Origin: Pandoraea cepalis
GTDB lineage: Bacteria > Pseudomonadota > Gammaproteobacteria > Burkholderiales > Burkholderiaceae
Assembly: GCF_902459665.1 (NCBI RefSeq)
Contig: NZ_CABPSL010000001.1
Coordinates: 868,001-932,000 of the forward strand
Direction of reading: 5' to 3'
DNA: 64,000 nt
Shown: one piece after another, positions 25,751 through 34,854 of the stretch
Layout of the letters: each line of letters starts with the position of its first letter
Numbering within the stretch: the first letter of the stretch is position 1
Made by a program: the position numbers and the translations under genes
Notes under the pieces: generated by a model
Database searches by the model: none
The model's input: the letters and a program-made list of their open reading frames with translations, nothing else
What the model was told of the DNA's origin: nothing

Positions 25751-26197
25751 ATGCGTACCATTCACCGAAGCGGCCCGTCAGCCGATGCGTTCGTCAGCTT
25801 GTCCGACCGTTCGTCGTCGCAGCGGCGCGGCACGGCAACGCCCGATGGAAGGCCAAGCGGCGACCGTCACGAACGGACCTTCACCCTGGCATGCGAACCG
25901 GCCGCGTGCGTGTCCGGACCCGCGGATGTGCTGCGTTGGTTGCGTGTCTGGCACATGCGCCAGGAGGCCAACTGGGACGGCGGCAGTTCGTTGCGCGTGC
26001 TGGTGCATGGTGGCGCGCTCGATGCGTTGGTCGTCGAAGCCCGGCGCGGACGGCAGGGCGTGACGGTGAGTCTGCTCTGCGTGCGGCTCACGATGTACCG
26101 GCGCTTGCTGGCGCATCGAGGGCGGCTCGAGCGCGCCCTGACGTCGCGCCTGAAGGTGTCCGTCACGATCGAAGTCGAGGCGCGATATGCCCCTTGA
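25751..26197 (+). CDS. sctP: Type III secretion needle-length and substrate-switch protein SctP (short)
   Basis: A 148-aa protein between sctO and sctQ, the position of SctP (YscP/SsaP). The N-terminal 45 residues are Ser/Arg-rich and disordered. The C-terminal 100 residues form a small alpha-beta domain, with DVLRWLRVWHMRQE and SSLRVLVHGGALDALVVEAR, consistent with the switch domain. It is short compared with YscP (about 500 aa) but close to SsaP (about 124 aa). It overlaps sctQ by 11 bp; 118 bp without a gene separate it from sctO. Confidence 0.65.
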   Translation: MRTIHRSGPSADAFVSLSDRSSSQRRGTATPDGRPSGDRHERTFTLACEPAACVSGPADVLRWLRVWHMRQEANWDGGSSLRVLVHGGALDALVVEARRGRQGVTVSLLCVRLTMYRRLLAHRGRLERALTSRLKVSVTIEVEARYAP

Positions 26198-27347
26198 GCC
26201 GGACGTCGGGTTCATCGCGGCGTCGACGCCGGGGCCGTTGGATGAGGCGCTCACGGGCGTGGCCTGCGTGGCGTTTGTCGAAGGCGATACCGAAGTCCGC
26301 GTGGGCTGGCTACGTGCGGGAGGGGACGGTCTTGTCGTGACGGCACGCGTCGACGACGGTCTTGTCGGCCAGACGCGCTTCTGGTGCGACGCGCAGCAGT
26401 GGCGCGACTGGCTCGCGCCGAACCTGCCGGTTCCGTCGTGGGACGCGCTGCCGCCCGCGTGGCGGGCCAGCGCGGCGTCGCTCACGCTGGCGACGGGCGA
26501 CGTGAGCGCGGATATGTCGCTCGACGCCGCGGTCAGTGCGGCCGACGCGGCCCGCGATACCAGTTCGTGGCCGCGCGCGACTGACCTCGCGGCCGCGGAA
26601 GTGGAGACAGCGTGGCGTGTGGGCATGGTGTTGCAGCGAGAGGGACGTCGGTTGGCGTTGATGTATCTCGACGGCGCGACGTCGTGGCTGTGTGAGCGCT
26701 GCCGGCGGGCGACGCCAGGCGACACCGCGCTCGATCCGTCGGGATTGCCGATGCGTCGATGTGCGCTGGTGGCGGGGTGGGCGACCTTGCCCGGCGCGCA
26801 ATGCGAGCATCTGCAGGTGGGAGACGCCGTACTCCTCGACGTGGCGGCTCACATCGCAGGCGGTGAGTATTGGCTTGTGGACGGCGACCGCGCCATGGCC
26901 ATGCATGACGGCCGGCCGTTGGATCGGCGCGTCCTGCAACTCGACGACACGAACACCAGTCCCCCCGACGACACCCAGTCGACGGCTGCCGAAGCGCGCC
27001 AGGAAGCAGCCACCGTGCGTTTGTCCGCCCTCGTCGCAGAAAGGCCATTTCCCATTCCGTTCCTGACCGCCTGGCGTTCAGGCAACGATGCCGTTTCCCA
27101 AAGCGAGGCAATCGCCTGCGCGTTGTCGGCCGATCGAATCACGCTCCTGCGTGACGACACACCGTGGGCCGCCGGGCGTTTGCTGCGTTTCGACGACGGA
27201 CGACTCGCGGTGTGCATCGACAGCATGATCGGCGCATCCGCCGCGAATGCTTCGCTTAAGGTCGCCCTCACCGAGGGTGACGCGCCCGGTGAGCGCGATT
27301 CTTCCCGCGCCATTTCGGGTCGTGACCGGATGGGCGTGCATCCCTAG
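26187..27347 (+). CDS. sctQ: Type III secretion C-ring/sorting-platform protein SctQ
   Basis: A 386-aa protein. The N-terminal part is variable. Two SpoA-like segments are readable: one around residues 192-215 (CALVAGWATLPGAQCEHLQVGDAVLL) and a second near 315-350 (DRITLLRDDTPWAAGRLLRFDDGRLAVCID). It is FliM/FliN-related and forms the cytoplasmic pods. Compared with SsaQ (322 aa) it has a longer Ser/Asp-rich linker and about 40 extra residues after the second SpoA segment. A separate C-terminal product from an internal start is known for the family but no clear internal site was found. Confidence 0.82.
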   Translation: MPLEPDVGFIAASTPGPLDEALTGVACVAFVEGDTEVRVGWLRAGGDGLVVTARVDDGLVGQTRFWCDAQQWRDWLAPNLPVPSWDALPPAWRASAASLTLATGDVSADMSLDAAVSAADAARDTSSWPRATDLAAAEVETAWRVGMVLQREGRRLALMYLDGATSWLCERCRRATPGDTALDPSGLPMRRCALVAGWATLPGAQCEHLQVGDAVLLDVAAHIAGGEYWLVDGDRAMAMHDGRPLDRRVLQLDDTNTSPPDDTQSTAAEARQEAATVRLSALVAERPFPIPFLTAWRSGNDAVSQSEAIACALSADRITLLRDDTPWAAGRLLRFDDGRLAVCIDSMIGASAANASLKVALTEGDAPGERDSSRAISGRDRMGVHP

Positions 27348-27404
27348 ACGACCTAACCTCTCGGATACCCCACACGGTCGTCAACGCCGCTCATTGGAGT
27401 TTGC

Positions 27405-28055
27405 ATGTCCCTGCTCGACCACCCGGTGCAGCTCGTCGTCGTACTGTCGCTGCTCTCGATCATGCCGTTGCTGGTGGTGCTGGGAACCGCGTTTCTGAAG
27501 CTGGCGGTCGTGTTCGCCCTGTTGCGCAATGCGCTCGGCACGCAGCAGATTCCGCCCAACATCGCGATTTACGGCTTATCGCTCGTGCTCACCTGTTTCA
27601 TCATGGCCCCGGTGGCCTTCGACATCGAGGCCAATCTCGAGACGCGTCCGGTATCGCTGTCGTCCAAGGATTTCGTGGCCGATGTCGATGCGAGCGTCCT
27701 GTCGCCCTACCGTGCATTTCTCACCCGTCACACCGACGCGAGACAACGCGACTTCTTCGCCAGCGTCGGCCGCGATACCTGGCCTGAGGCGCATCGCGAC
27801 CGCCTGGGCAGCGACTCGCTGCTCGTCCTGATGCCGGCGTTCGCGCTGAGCCAACTCGCCGAAGCGTTCAAGATCGGGCTGCTGCTGTACCTGCCGTTTG
27901 TTGTGATCGACCTGGTGATCTCGAACATCCTGCTCGCGATGGGCATGATGATGGTCTCGCCCATGACCATTGCTCTCCCGTTCAAGTTACTGATCTTCGT
28001 CATGATGAACGGTTGGGAGCAGTTGGTGCGCCAGTTGATGCTCTCCTACGCATGA
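27405..28055 (+). CDS. sctR: Type III secretion export apparatus protein SctR
   Basis: A 216-aa FliP/SctR family protein with four hydrophobic helices. It carries the conserved FLKLAVVFALLRNALGTQQIPPN loop after the first helix and the C-terminal PFVVIDLVISNILLAMGMMMVSP segment. It assembles with SctS and SctT into the helical export gate. GGAG precedes ATG 27405. A 57-bp gap separates it from sctQ. Confidence 0.95.
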   Translation: MSLLDHPVQLVVVLSLLSIMPLLVVLGTAFLKLAVVFALLRNALGTQQIPPNIAIYGLSLVLTCFIMAPVAFDIEANLETRPVSLSSKDFVADVDASVLSPYRAFLTRHTDARQRDFFASVGRDTWPEAHRDRLGSDSLLVLMPAFALSQLAEAFKIGLLLYLPFVVIDLVISNILLAMGMMMVSPMTIALPFKLLIFVMMNGWEQLVRQLMLSYA

Positions 28056-28074
28056 CGCGGCCCGGAGCGCACCC

Positions 28075-28341
28075 ATGAGTGAAGCCATCGTCGTCAATCT
28101 CACGAGCGAGATGCTTTGGCTTACGCTCCTCCTGTCGCTGCCCACCGTGGTGGTGGCGGCGGCGGTCGGCGTGCTGGTCTCGCTGGTGCAGGCGCTTACG
28201 CAGGTGCAGGATCAGACCGTGCAGTTCCTCATCAAGCTCATCGCGGTATCGGTCACGCTGGCCGCCACCTATGCGTGGATGGGCCATGTGCTGCTGCATT
28301 ACGCGGGTAACGCGTTCGAGCAGATCAGCCGGATGCGGTGA
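28075..28341 (+). CDS. sctS: Type III secretion export apparatus protein SctS
   Basis: An 88-aa FliQ/SctS family protein made of two membrane helices (about residues 12-38 and 50-75) joined by the conserved SLVQALTQVQDQT loop. It sits between sctR and sctT, with a 19-bp gap from sctR and a GTGA overlap with sctT. Confidence 0.95.
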   Translation: MSEAIVVNLTSEMLWLTLLLSLPTVVVAAAVGVLVSLVQALTQVQDQTVQFLIKLIAVSVTLAATYAWMGHVLLHYAGNAFEQISRMR

Positions 28342-29189
28342 GCGGCATGACGTCCTCCTTCGTGCCGGGCATGGCGCCCGGCGTCGACACCTTGCTCTCG
28401 CCGCTGTGGGCCGACCTGTATGGCTGGTTGGTGGCGTGGGGCGTGGCGATGCTGCGCCCGCTGGGCATTGCGATGCTGCTGCCAGTGTTCTCCGTCGGCA
28501 TGCTCGGCGCCGGCATGTTGCGCAATGCGCTGGTGCTGGCGCTCGCTTTGCCGGTGGTGTCGCTCGTGCATGCAAGTCCGGAAATGCCGTCGCACTGGGG
28601 CGCATGGGGCATGCTGGTGCTGCGCGAGTTGTGCATCGGCGGCCTGCTCGGCTTTGCCGCCGCGCTGCCGTTCTGGGCCGTCGACATGACGGGGTACGTG
28701 ATCGACACGATGCGCGGCGCGTCCATGGCGAGCGTGCTCAATCCGTTGATGGGGGCGCAGTCGTCGGTCTTCGGCATCGCGCTCACTCAGATGCTTTGCG
28801 TGCTGTTCTTTGTCACCCCGGCGGCGCAGGCCTTACTCACCGCGTTATATGACTCCTACGCCGCGCTGCCGGTGGGGCAGCCGTGGCAATGGCATGACGA
28901 CAGCGTGGCCTGGCTGCTCGCGCTCTGGCAGGCGATGCAGGTGATGTGCGTGGCGGTGGCGCTGCCGGCGATGGTCGTGATGGTGCTGGTCGATATGTCG
29001 ATGGGCTTCATCAACCGGGCCGCGCAACAGCTCAACGTTTTTTTTCTCGCCATGCCGGTGAAAAGCGCGATGGCGCTGCTGGTGACGGTGGCCAGTCTGC
29101 CGTTTGCCGTCGCCGTGCCGCTGCAGGGCTGGTATCGGCTGCCCGACGTGTTTCGCGCCTGGGCCGCGCTGGCGCTGCCTGCATCCTGA
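28338..29189 (+). CDS. sctT: Type III secretion export apparatus protein SctT
   Basis: A 283-aa FliR/SctT family protein with about six hydrophobic segments, including RPLGIAMLLPVFSVGMLGAG and SMGFINRAAQQLNVFFLAMPVKS, both typical of the family. Translation can begin at GTG 28338 (GTGA overlap with sctS) or at ATG 28347; the overlap favours GTG. It completes the export gate with SctR and SctS. Confidence 0.93.
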   Translation: MSGMTSSFVPGMAPGVDTLLSPLWADLYGWLVAWGVAMLRPLGIAMLLPVFSVGMLGAGMLRNALVLALALPVVSLVHASPEMPSHWGAWGMLVLRELCIGGLLGFAAALPFWAVDMTGYVIDTMRGASMASVLNPLMGAQSSVFGIALTQMLCVLFFVTPAAQALLTALYDSYAALPVGQPWQWHDDSVAWLLALWQAMQVMCVAVALPAMVVMVLVDMSMGFINRAAQQLNVFFLAMPVKSAMALLVTVASLPFAVAVPLQGWYRLPDVFRAWAALALPAS

Positions 29190-29196
29190 GGCCGGC

Positions 29197-30327
29197 ATGA
29201 GCGAAAAGAGCCAGCCGCCCACCCCCAAGAAGATCGAAGACGAGCGCAAGAAGGGGCGCGTCGCGAAGAGCGCTGATCTTGCCGTGTGCATGCAACTCGG
29301 CGTGGTGCTGGCGTGGCTGACGTTCGAAGGCCCGGCGCTTTACGACGCGCTGCAAGCGCTCGTCGCGCGCATGTTAGGGCTGCTCAACGATCCGGTGGAC
29401 GACGCCGTGCGCGGCATGCTCGGACCGTCGCTGCTGCTCTTCGTGCGTTTTGTGGGCGGTCTTGCCGTGCTGTTGATCGTGACGACTTGGCTGGCGATGG
29501 TGTTGCAGGTCGGCATGCTCGTGGCGCCCGAGAGCGTTCGTCCCAAGTATGAACGGATCGATCCCATCGCCAAGGCCAAACAACTGTTCTCGATGCAGTC
29601 GCTCTTCGAATTCGGCAAGTCGCTCGTCAAGGTGGCGGTGCTGGCCGTGGTCTTTTTCTATCTGATCCGACAGTACACGCCGTCGCTCGCCGCGCTGCCG
29701 CAGTGCGGGCCGTCGTGCGGTCTTGCCCTCACGGTGCGGTTGATGTTCTGGTTGATGGCGGTGTTGGTTATCGCGTACGTGGTGTTCGGCGGGCTCGACT
29801 TCGCGTATCAGAAGTATCAGCTTCGCAAGCAATTGATGATGTCCCACGACGAGATCAAGCGGGAATCCAAGGAGGTCGAGGGCAACCGGGAGATCAAGAA
29901 CAAGCGGCGCGACATTCATCGGGAAACGATCGAAAGCGGCAGTCTGTCGGACAACGTGAAGCGGTCGACGGCCGTGGTGCGCAACCCGACCCGCATCGCG
30001 ATTTGCCTGCGCTACGTGCCCGGCGAGACGGCCGTGCCGATGGTGATCGAGAAGGGCCGCAACGAACGCGCGCGGACCATCGTCCGGCTCGCCGAGCGCG
30101 AAGGCGTGCCGATCGTCGAGCACGTGCCCGTGGCGCGCCGCCTGATGGACGACGTCGAGATCGACGCACCGATTCCCCCCGATCTGTTCGACGCGGTGGC
30201 CGCGATTCTGCGGCTCGCGCTCGACCTGCCTTATGAGGTGCAAGCGGCGAACGCGCCGCAGGACGGCTGCGTCGGACGCGGCATGAAGGACGCACCCACG
30301 CGCTCGGCTTCGGGAGACGGCGTATGA
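29197..30327 (+). CDS. sctU: Type III secretion switch protein SctU, with NPTR in place of NPTH
   Basis: A 376-aa FlhB/SctU family protein. The basic N-terminus SEKSQPPTPKKIEDERKKGRVAKS is typical. Four membrane helices lie between about residues 30 and 205, then a cytoplasmic autoprotease domain. The self-cleavage site is N263-P264-T265-R266; almost all family members have His at the fourth place. Asn and Pro, which carry out the cleavage, are intact. A C-terminal tail of about 30 residues follows. It lies 7 bp after sctT and overlaps the transglycosylase gene by ATGA. Confidence 0.94.
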   Translation: MSEKSQPPTPKKIEDERKKGRVAKSADLAVCMQLGVVLAWLTFEGPALYDALQALVARMLGLLNDPVDDAVRGMLGPSLLLFVRFVGGLAVLLIVTTWLAMVLQVGMLVAPESVRPKYERIDPIAKAKQLFSMQSLFEFGKSLVKVAVLAVVFFYLIRQYTPSLAALPQCGPSCGLALTVRLMFWLMAVLVIAYVVFGGLDFAYQKYQLRKQLMMSHDEIKRESKEVEGNREIKNKRRDIHRETIESGSLSDNVKRSTAVVRNPTRIAICLRYVPGETAVPMVIEKGRNERARTIVRLAEREGVPIVEHVPVARRLMDDVEIDAPIPPDLFDAVAAILRLALDLPYEVQAANAPQDGCVGRGMKDAPTRSASGDGV

Positions 30328-31457
30328 GTGGGCGCTGGAATCGGGGCGTGTGCGTGTGGCGCGCACGGCTCGCCGGAGGCGTGCTCACCGTGTTGAGCAT
30401 GATGGGGCCGTCGATGTCCGTATGGGCGATGGACGCGGGATTGCTGCCGCGTCACCCGCGAGTGGCTGACGCGCAGCTCGTGGTGCCCGTGCCGCGGGCC
30501 ACGCCAGACGCGTTGGTGCGGCCCGCGCCTGCGCCTGTCGACGCCAGCCCCGGCGACGCGAACGCACCGACGTCGATCATCGCCACCTCCCGCGACACGG
30601 CGGCACCGACGTCTGTCGTCGCCAGCCCCCGCGACACGGCGGCACCGATGTCTGTCGTCACCAGCCCCCGCGACACGGCGGCACCGATATCTGTCGTCGC
30701 TACCTCTCGCGACACAGACGCACCGACGTCTGCCGACCCCGCGCTGCCCTTCGACGCGGTGGTGCAACGCGCGGCGCAAGTGGCGTCGGTTGATGCGGCG
30801 CTGCTGCACGCCATTATCGACACGGAGTCGGGATACGACCCGCAGGCGGTGTCCGTGCGGGGGGCGATCGGGTTGATGCAGGTGCTGCCGCGCACTGGCG
30901 AGCGCTTCGGCGTGCGACGTCTCGAAGACCCCGCGGAGAATGTGCGCGCTGGGGCGTCCTACGTCCGCTGGCTGCTGGCGCGCTTCGACGGCGACCTGAC
31001 GCTGGCATTGGCGGCCTACAACGCGGGGGAGGGGGCGGTGCTGCGTTATGGGCGTCAGATCCCGCCGTTCCCGGAGACGCAGAATTACGTGCGCAAGGTG
31101 ATGGCCGGATACGCTCGGCTACGCGACGCGAGCCCGGTGCCAGCGGCGCCCTCGCGACCTTTGCCACCCATGCAGCCCATGCAGCCCATGCAGCCCATGC
31201 AGCCTGCCGCCGTCCTTGTCGATACGACGCCCGATACCAAGGCGCCCGCCACGACAACGCCGGCTCGGGAGCGCGGCGATATGTCCTCGGACGAGGCCGC
31301 GAGGGAACGCGCCTGGCGTTTGCTGCGAGGGGTCGGGGCACTGCTGACACGCAGCCCGTCGGCGGAAGCCACCGACAGCCGCGGACGCGACCGGCCAGCG
31401 GTCATCTTGCCCGCGCGCGGGCAAGCGCGAGGCGCTGGCCCTGCGGTCGGCGGATAG
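30324..31457 (+). CDS. Type III-associated lytic transglycosylase with repeat-rich flanks
   Basis: A 377-aa protein. A signal peptide (about residues 1-36, ending near VWA) is followed by a low-complexity region of 13-residue repeats (RDTAAPxSVVxSP), then an SLT domain at about 145-255. That domain contains the catalytic Glu in IIDTESGYDPQAVS, GLMQVLP, and AAYNAGEGAVLRYG. The tail has four MQP triplets and a disordered end. Such enzymes (IagB/IpgF/EtgA type) open peptidoglycan for the injectisome. It overlaps sctU by ATGA and ends the operon. The repeats may be a periplasmic spacer. Confidence 0.88.
   Translation: MSGRWNRGVCVWRARLAGGVLTVLSMMGPSMSVWAMDAGLLPRHPRVADAQLVVPVPRATPDALVRPAPAPVDASPGDANAPTSIIATSRDTAAPTSVVASPRDTAAPMSVVTSPRDTAAPISVVATSRDTDAPTSADPALPFDAVVQRAAQVASVDAALLHAIIDTESGYDPQAVSVRGAIGLMQVLPRTGERFGVRRLEDPAENVRAGASYVRWLLARFDGDLTLALAAYNAGEGAVLRYGRQIPPFPETQNYVRKVMAGYARLRDASPVPAAPSRPLPPMQPMQPMQPMQPAAVLVDTTPDTKAPATTTPARERGDMSSDEAARERAWRLLRGVGALLTRSPSAEATDSRGRDRPAVILPARGQARGAGPAVGG
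30552..30733 (+). repeat. 39-bp in-frame tandem repeat in the transglycosylase gene
   Basis: Units start at 30552 (degenerate), 30591, 30630, 30669 and 30708 (partial). Each 39-bp unit encodes 13 residues of the type RDTAAPTSVVASP. The three central copies differ at only a few bases, suggesting recent slippage or duplication. Confidence 0.9.
31170..31205 (+). repeat. 9-bp tandem repeat ATGCAGCCC x4
   Basis: Four units of ATGCAGCCC (the last ends in T) encode Met-Gln-Pro repeats in the C-terminal tail of the transglycosylase. Copy number may vary between strains. Confidence 0.9.
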
Positions 31458-31459
31458 GA

Positions 31460-32071
31460 CTAGCGCGTGGGGGCAGTGTCGACGACCGAGGGGCGCGCGG
31501 ACATGCGTTCGAAGTGATCGGCTAGGTTGGGGTGTGCGTCGCGCCAGGCGATCTCCGGATACCGGAAATCGAGGTAGCCGAGTGCACAGACGACGGCCAC
31601 GTCGGCCAGCGTGAGGCGGTTGCTCGCGCACCACTGGCGTTCGTCGAGTCCAAGCGCCATCGCTCGCAGCGCTTCGTCGATCTTGCCGCGCTGACGGTCG
31701 ATGAGCGCCTGCGAGCGCGAGGCTTCGTCGTGGAACATCGCCTCGACGCGAATCTGCACGGCGGCGTCCGTCACGCCATCGGCGAGGGCCTCCCAGCAGC
31801 GTACTTCGGCGCGTTCACGACCCGAAGGGGGGATGAGCTTGCCCACCGGGGAGAGCGTATCGAGGTACTCGCAGATCACGCGCGAGTCGAACACGGCTTC
31901 GCCGTCCTCCATGACCAGACACGGCACTCTGCCCAGCGGGTTGGACTGCTGGATGCGCGTGTCGTCGGCCCACACGTTCTCCAGCTCGAGCTTGTAGTCG
32001 AGCTTCTTCTCAGCCAGCACAATGCGGACTTTGCGAACGTAGGGACTGGCGAGGGCACCGATCAACTTCAT
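31460..32071 (-). CDS. Glutathione S-transferase family protein
   Basis: A 203-aa GST. The N-terminal thioredoxin-like domain (MKLIGALASPYVRKVRIVLAEKK, then NPLGRVPCLVMEDGEAVFDSRVICEYLD) has a Ser in the SPYVRK segment as candidate catalytic residue. The C-terminal all-helical domain includes LTLADVAVVCALGYLDFR. Its start is at 32071; the frame is open upstream without similarity. Its stop lies 2 bp from the stop of the convergent T3SS transglycosylase gene, so this gene marks the right edge of the island. Confidence 0.9.
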   Translation of the reverse strand: MKLIGALASPYVRKVRIVLAEKKLDYKLELENVWADDTRIQQSNPLGRVPCLVMEDGEAVFDSRVICEYLDTLSPVGKLIPPSGRERAEVRCWEALADGVTDAAVQIRVEAMFHDEASRSQALIDRQRGKIDEALRAMALGLDERQWCASNRLTLADVAVVCALGYLDFRYPEIAWRDAHPNLADHFERMSARPSVVDTAPTR

Positions 32072-32228
32072 GTGAATCCTTGATAAATCGCGGTAGGGCG
32101 GGGGAGAGTATAACGTGGGCTCCGGGCGCTCGCGCATGCGTGTTGCGTATGCCGCAGCGCGGGGCGAGTCCTGCCCGAATTCCGGTGAAATCGATTCGTC
32201 CCAGGATGGGCGAGGCCGAGAATGGTAA

Positions 32229-33668
<1,440 letters not shown>

Positions 33669-33697
33669 GCGCGTCCAACACGCTTTCTGCTTCAACG

Positions 33698-33724
33698 AAA
33701 CGGGCCGCTTTTGCGGCCCGTTTT
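33698..33724 (+). terminator. Intrinsic terminator after purB
   Basis: AAACGGGCCGC-TTTT-GCGGCCCGTTTT is a perfect 11-bp stem with a T-run, 30 bp past the purB stop. Confidence 0.9.
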
Positions 33725-33798
33725 GCATGGTGACGGCAGCCTGCGCAGGGCAACGTGGGAAGCCGCTGTCGCAACGCGGAGCGCACAATGCACCGGCG

Positions 33799-33826
33799 AA
33801 AAAAAACCGCCGGACATGCCGGCGGT
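33799..33826 (-). terminator. Intrinsic terminator after secF
   Basis: On the minus strand the stem ACCGCCGG / CCGGCGGT with a 5-nt loop is followed by eight T. It lies 26 bp past the secF stop and ends the yajC-secD-secF run. Confidence 0.9.
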
Positions 33827-33852
33827 CTTCCTGACGGAGCGCAGTGAGCCGG

Positions 33853-34830
33853 TCAGACTCGGGCGCCGAAGTTCGGGTCGTTGCGATCGACGCCTTCTTC
33901 ACCATCCTTGTTGCTGTGCTTGATGAGGTCTTCACGCTTCACGCCGAGCCACATCGCAATGGCCGCGGCCACGAACACCGACGAGTAGATACCGAACAGA
34001 ATACCCACGGTCAGGGCGAGCGCGAAGTAGTGCAGCGTCTGTCCACCGAAGAAGAACATCGACAGCACCATCATTTCCGTGCTCGCGTGCGTGATGATCG
34101 TACGCGACATGGTTGTCGTGATGGCGTGGTCGATCACCTCGCGCACCGTCGCCTTGCGCATCTTGCGGAACGTCTCGCGAATCCGGTCGAAGATCACGAC
34201 CGATTCGTTCACCGAGTAGCCGAGCACGGCCAACACCCCCGCCAGCACCGCCAGCGAGAACTCCCACTGGAAGTAGGCGAAGAAGCCCAGAATGATCACC
34301 ACGTCGTGCAGGTTGGCGATCACGCCGGCCACCGCGAATTTCCATTCGAAGCGGAACGACAGGTAGATGATGATGCCGATGACCACGAAGGTCAGCGCCA
34401 GCAGGCCATCCGTAAACAACTCGTGGCCGATCTGCGGACCGACGAATTCCACGCGACGCAACTGCACATCGGGGGCGTCGGCCTTCAGGGCGGACATCAC
34501 GGCGTCGCTTTGCTGCGCACTGGTGACCTGCTTGCCGTCAGAACCGTTCTGGATCGGCAGGCGGATCATCACGTCGCGCGAGGTGCCGAAGCTCTGCACC
34601 TGCACGTCGCGATAGCCCAGCTTGCCGACTTCGCCACGGATCTTCTCGAGATCGGCCGCCTGCGTGTAGGCCACTTCCATGACCGTACCGCCGGTGAACT
34701 CGATCGACATGTGCAGGCCCCGCGTGAGCAGGAAGAACACCGCCGCCACGAACGTGAGCGCCGAGATGATGTTGAAGATCAGGGCGTGCCGCATGAACGG
34801 CACGTCTTTCTTGATGCGGAAAAATTCCAT
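33853..34830 (-). CDS. secF: Protein translocase subunit SecF
   Basis: A 325-aa RND-like membrane protein that uses the proton gradient to drive late steps of Sec export. The N-terminal membrane helix and IEFTGGTVMEVAY are followed by a periplasmic domain and five further helices, with GYSVNESVVIFDRIRE and the closing MTRTIITHAST region. It lies 24 bp after secD in the operon yajC-secD-secF. Confidence 0.96.
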   Translation of the reverse strand: MEFFRIKKDVPFMRHALIFNIISALTFVAAVFFLLTRGLHMSIEFTGGTVMEVAYTQAADLEKIRGEVGKLGYRDVQVQSFGTSRDVMIRLPIQNGSDGKQVTSAQQSDAVMSALKADAPDVQLRRVEFVGPQIGHELFTDGLLALTFVVIGIIIYLSFRFEWKFAVAGVIANLHDVVIILGFFAYFQWEFSLAVLAGVLAVLGYSVNESVVIFDRIRETFRKMRKATVREVIDHAITTTMSRTIITHASTEMMVLSMFFFGGQTLHYFALALTVGILFGIYSSVFVAAAIAMWLGVKREDLIKHSNKDGEEGVDRNDPNFGARV

Positions 34831-34854
34831 GACTGTTTCCTCTCGCGCCTGCGG

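Noticed and set aside
10693-31460. Type III locus as a mobile island with att sites
   Set aside because: No integrase, transposase, IS or flanking direct repeats are visible at either edge; base composition looks like the neighbours. Horizontal origin is possible but not shown.
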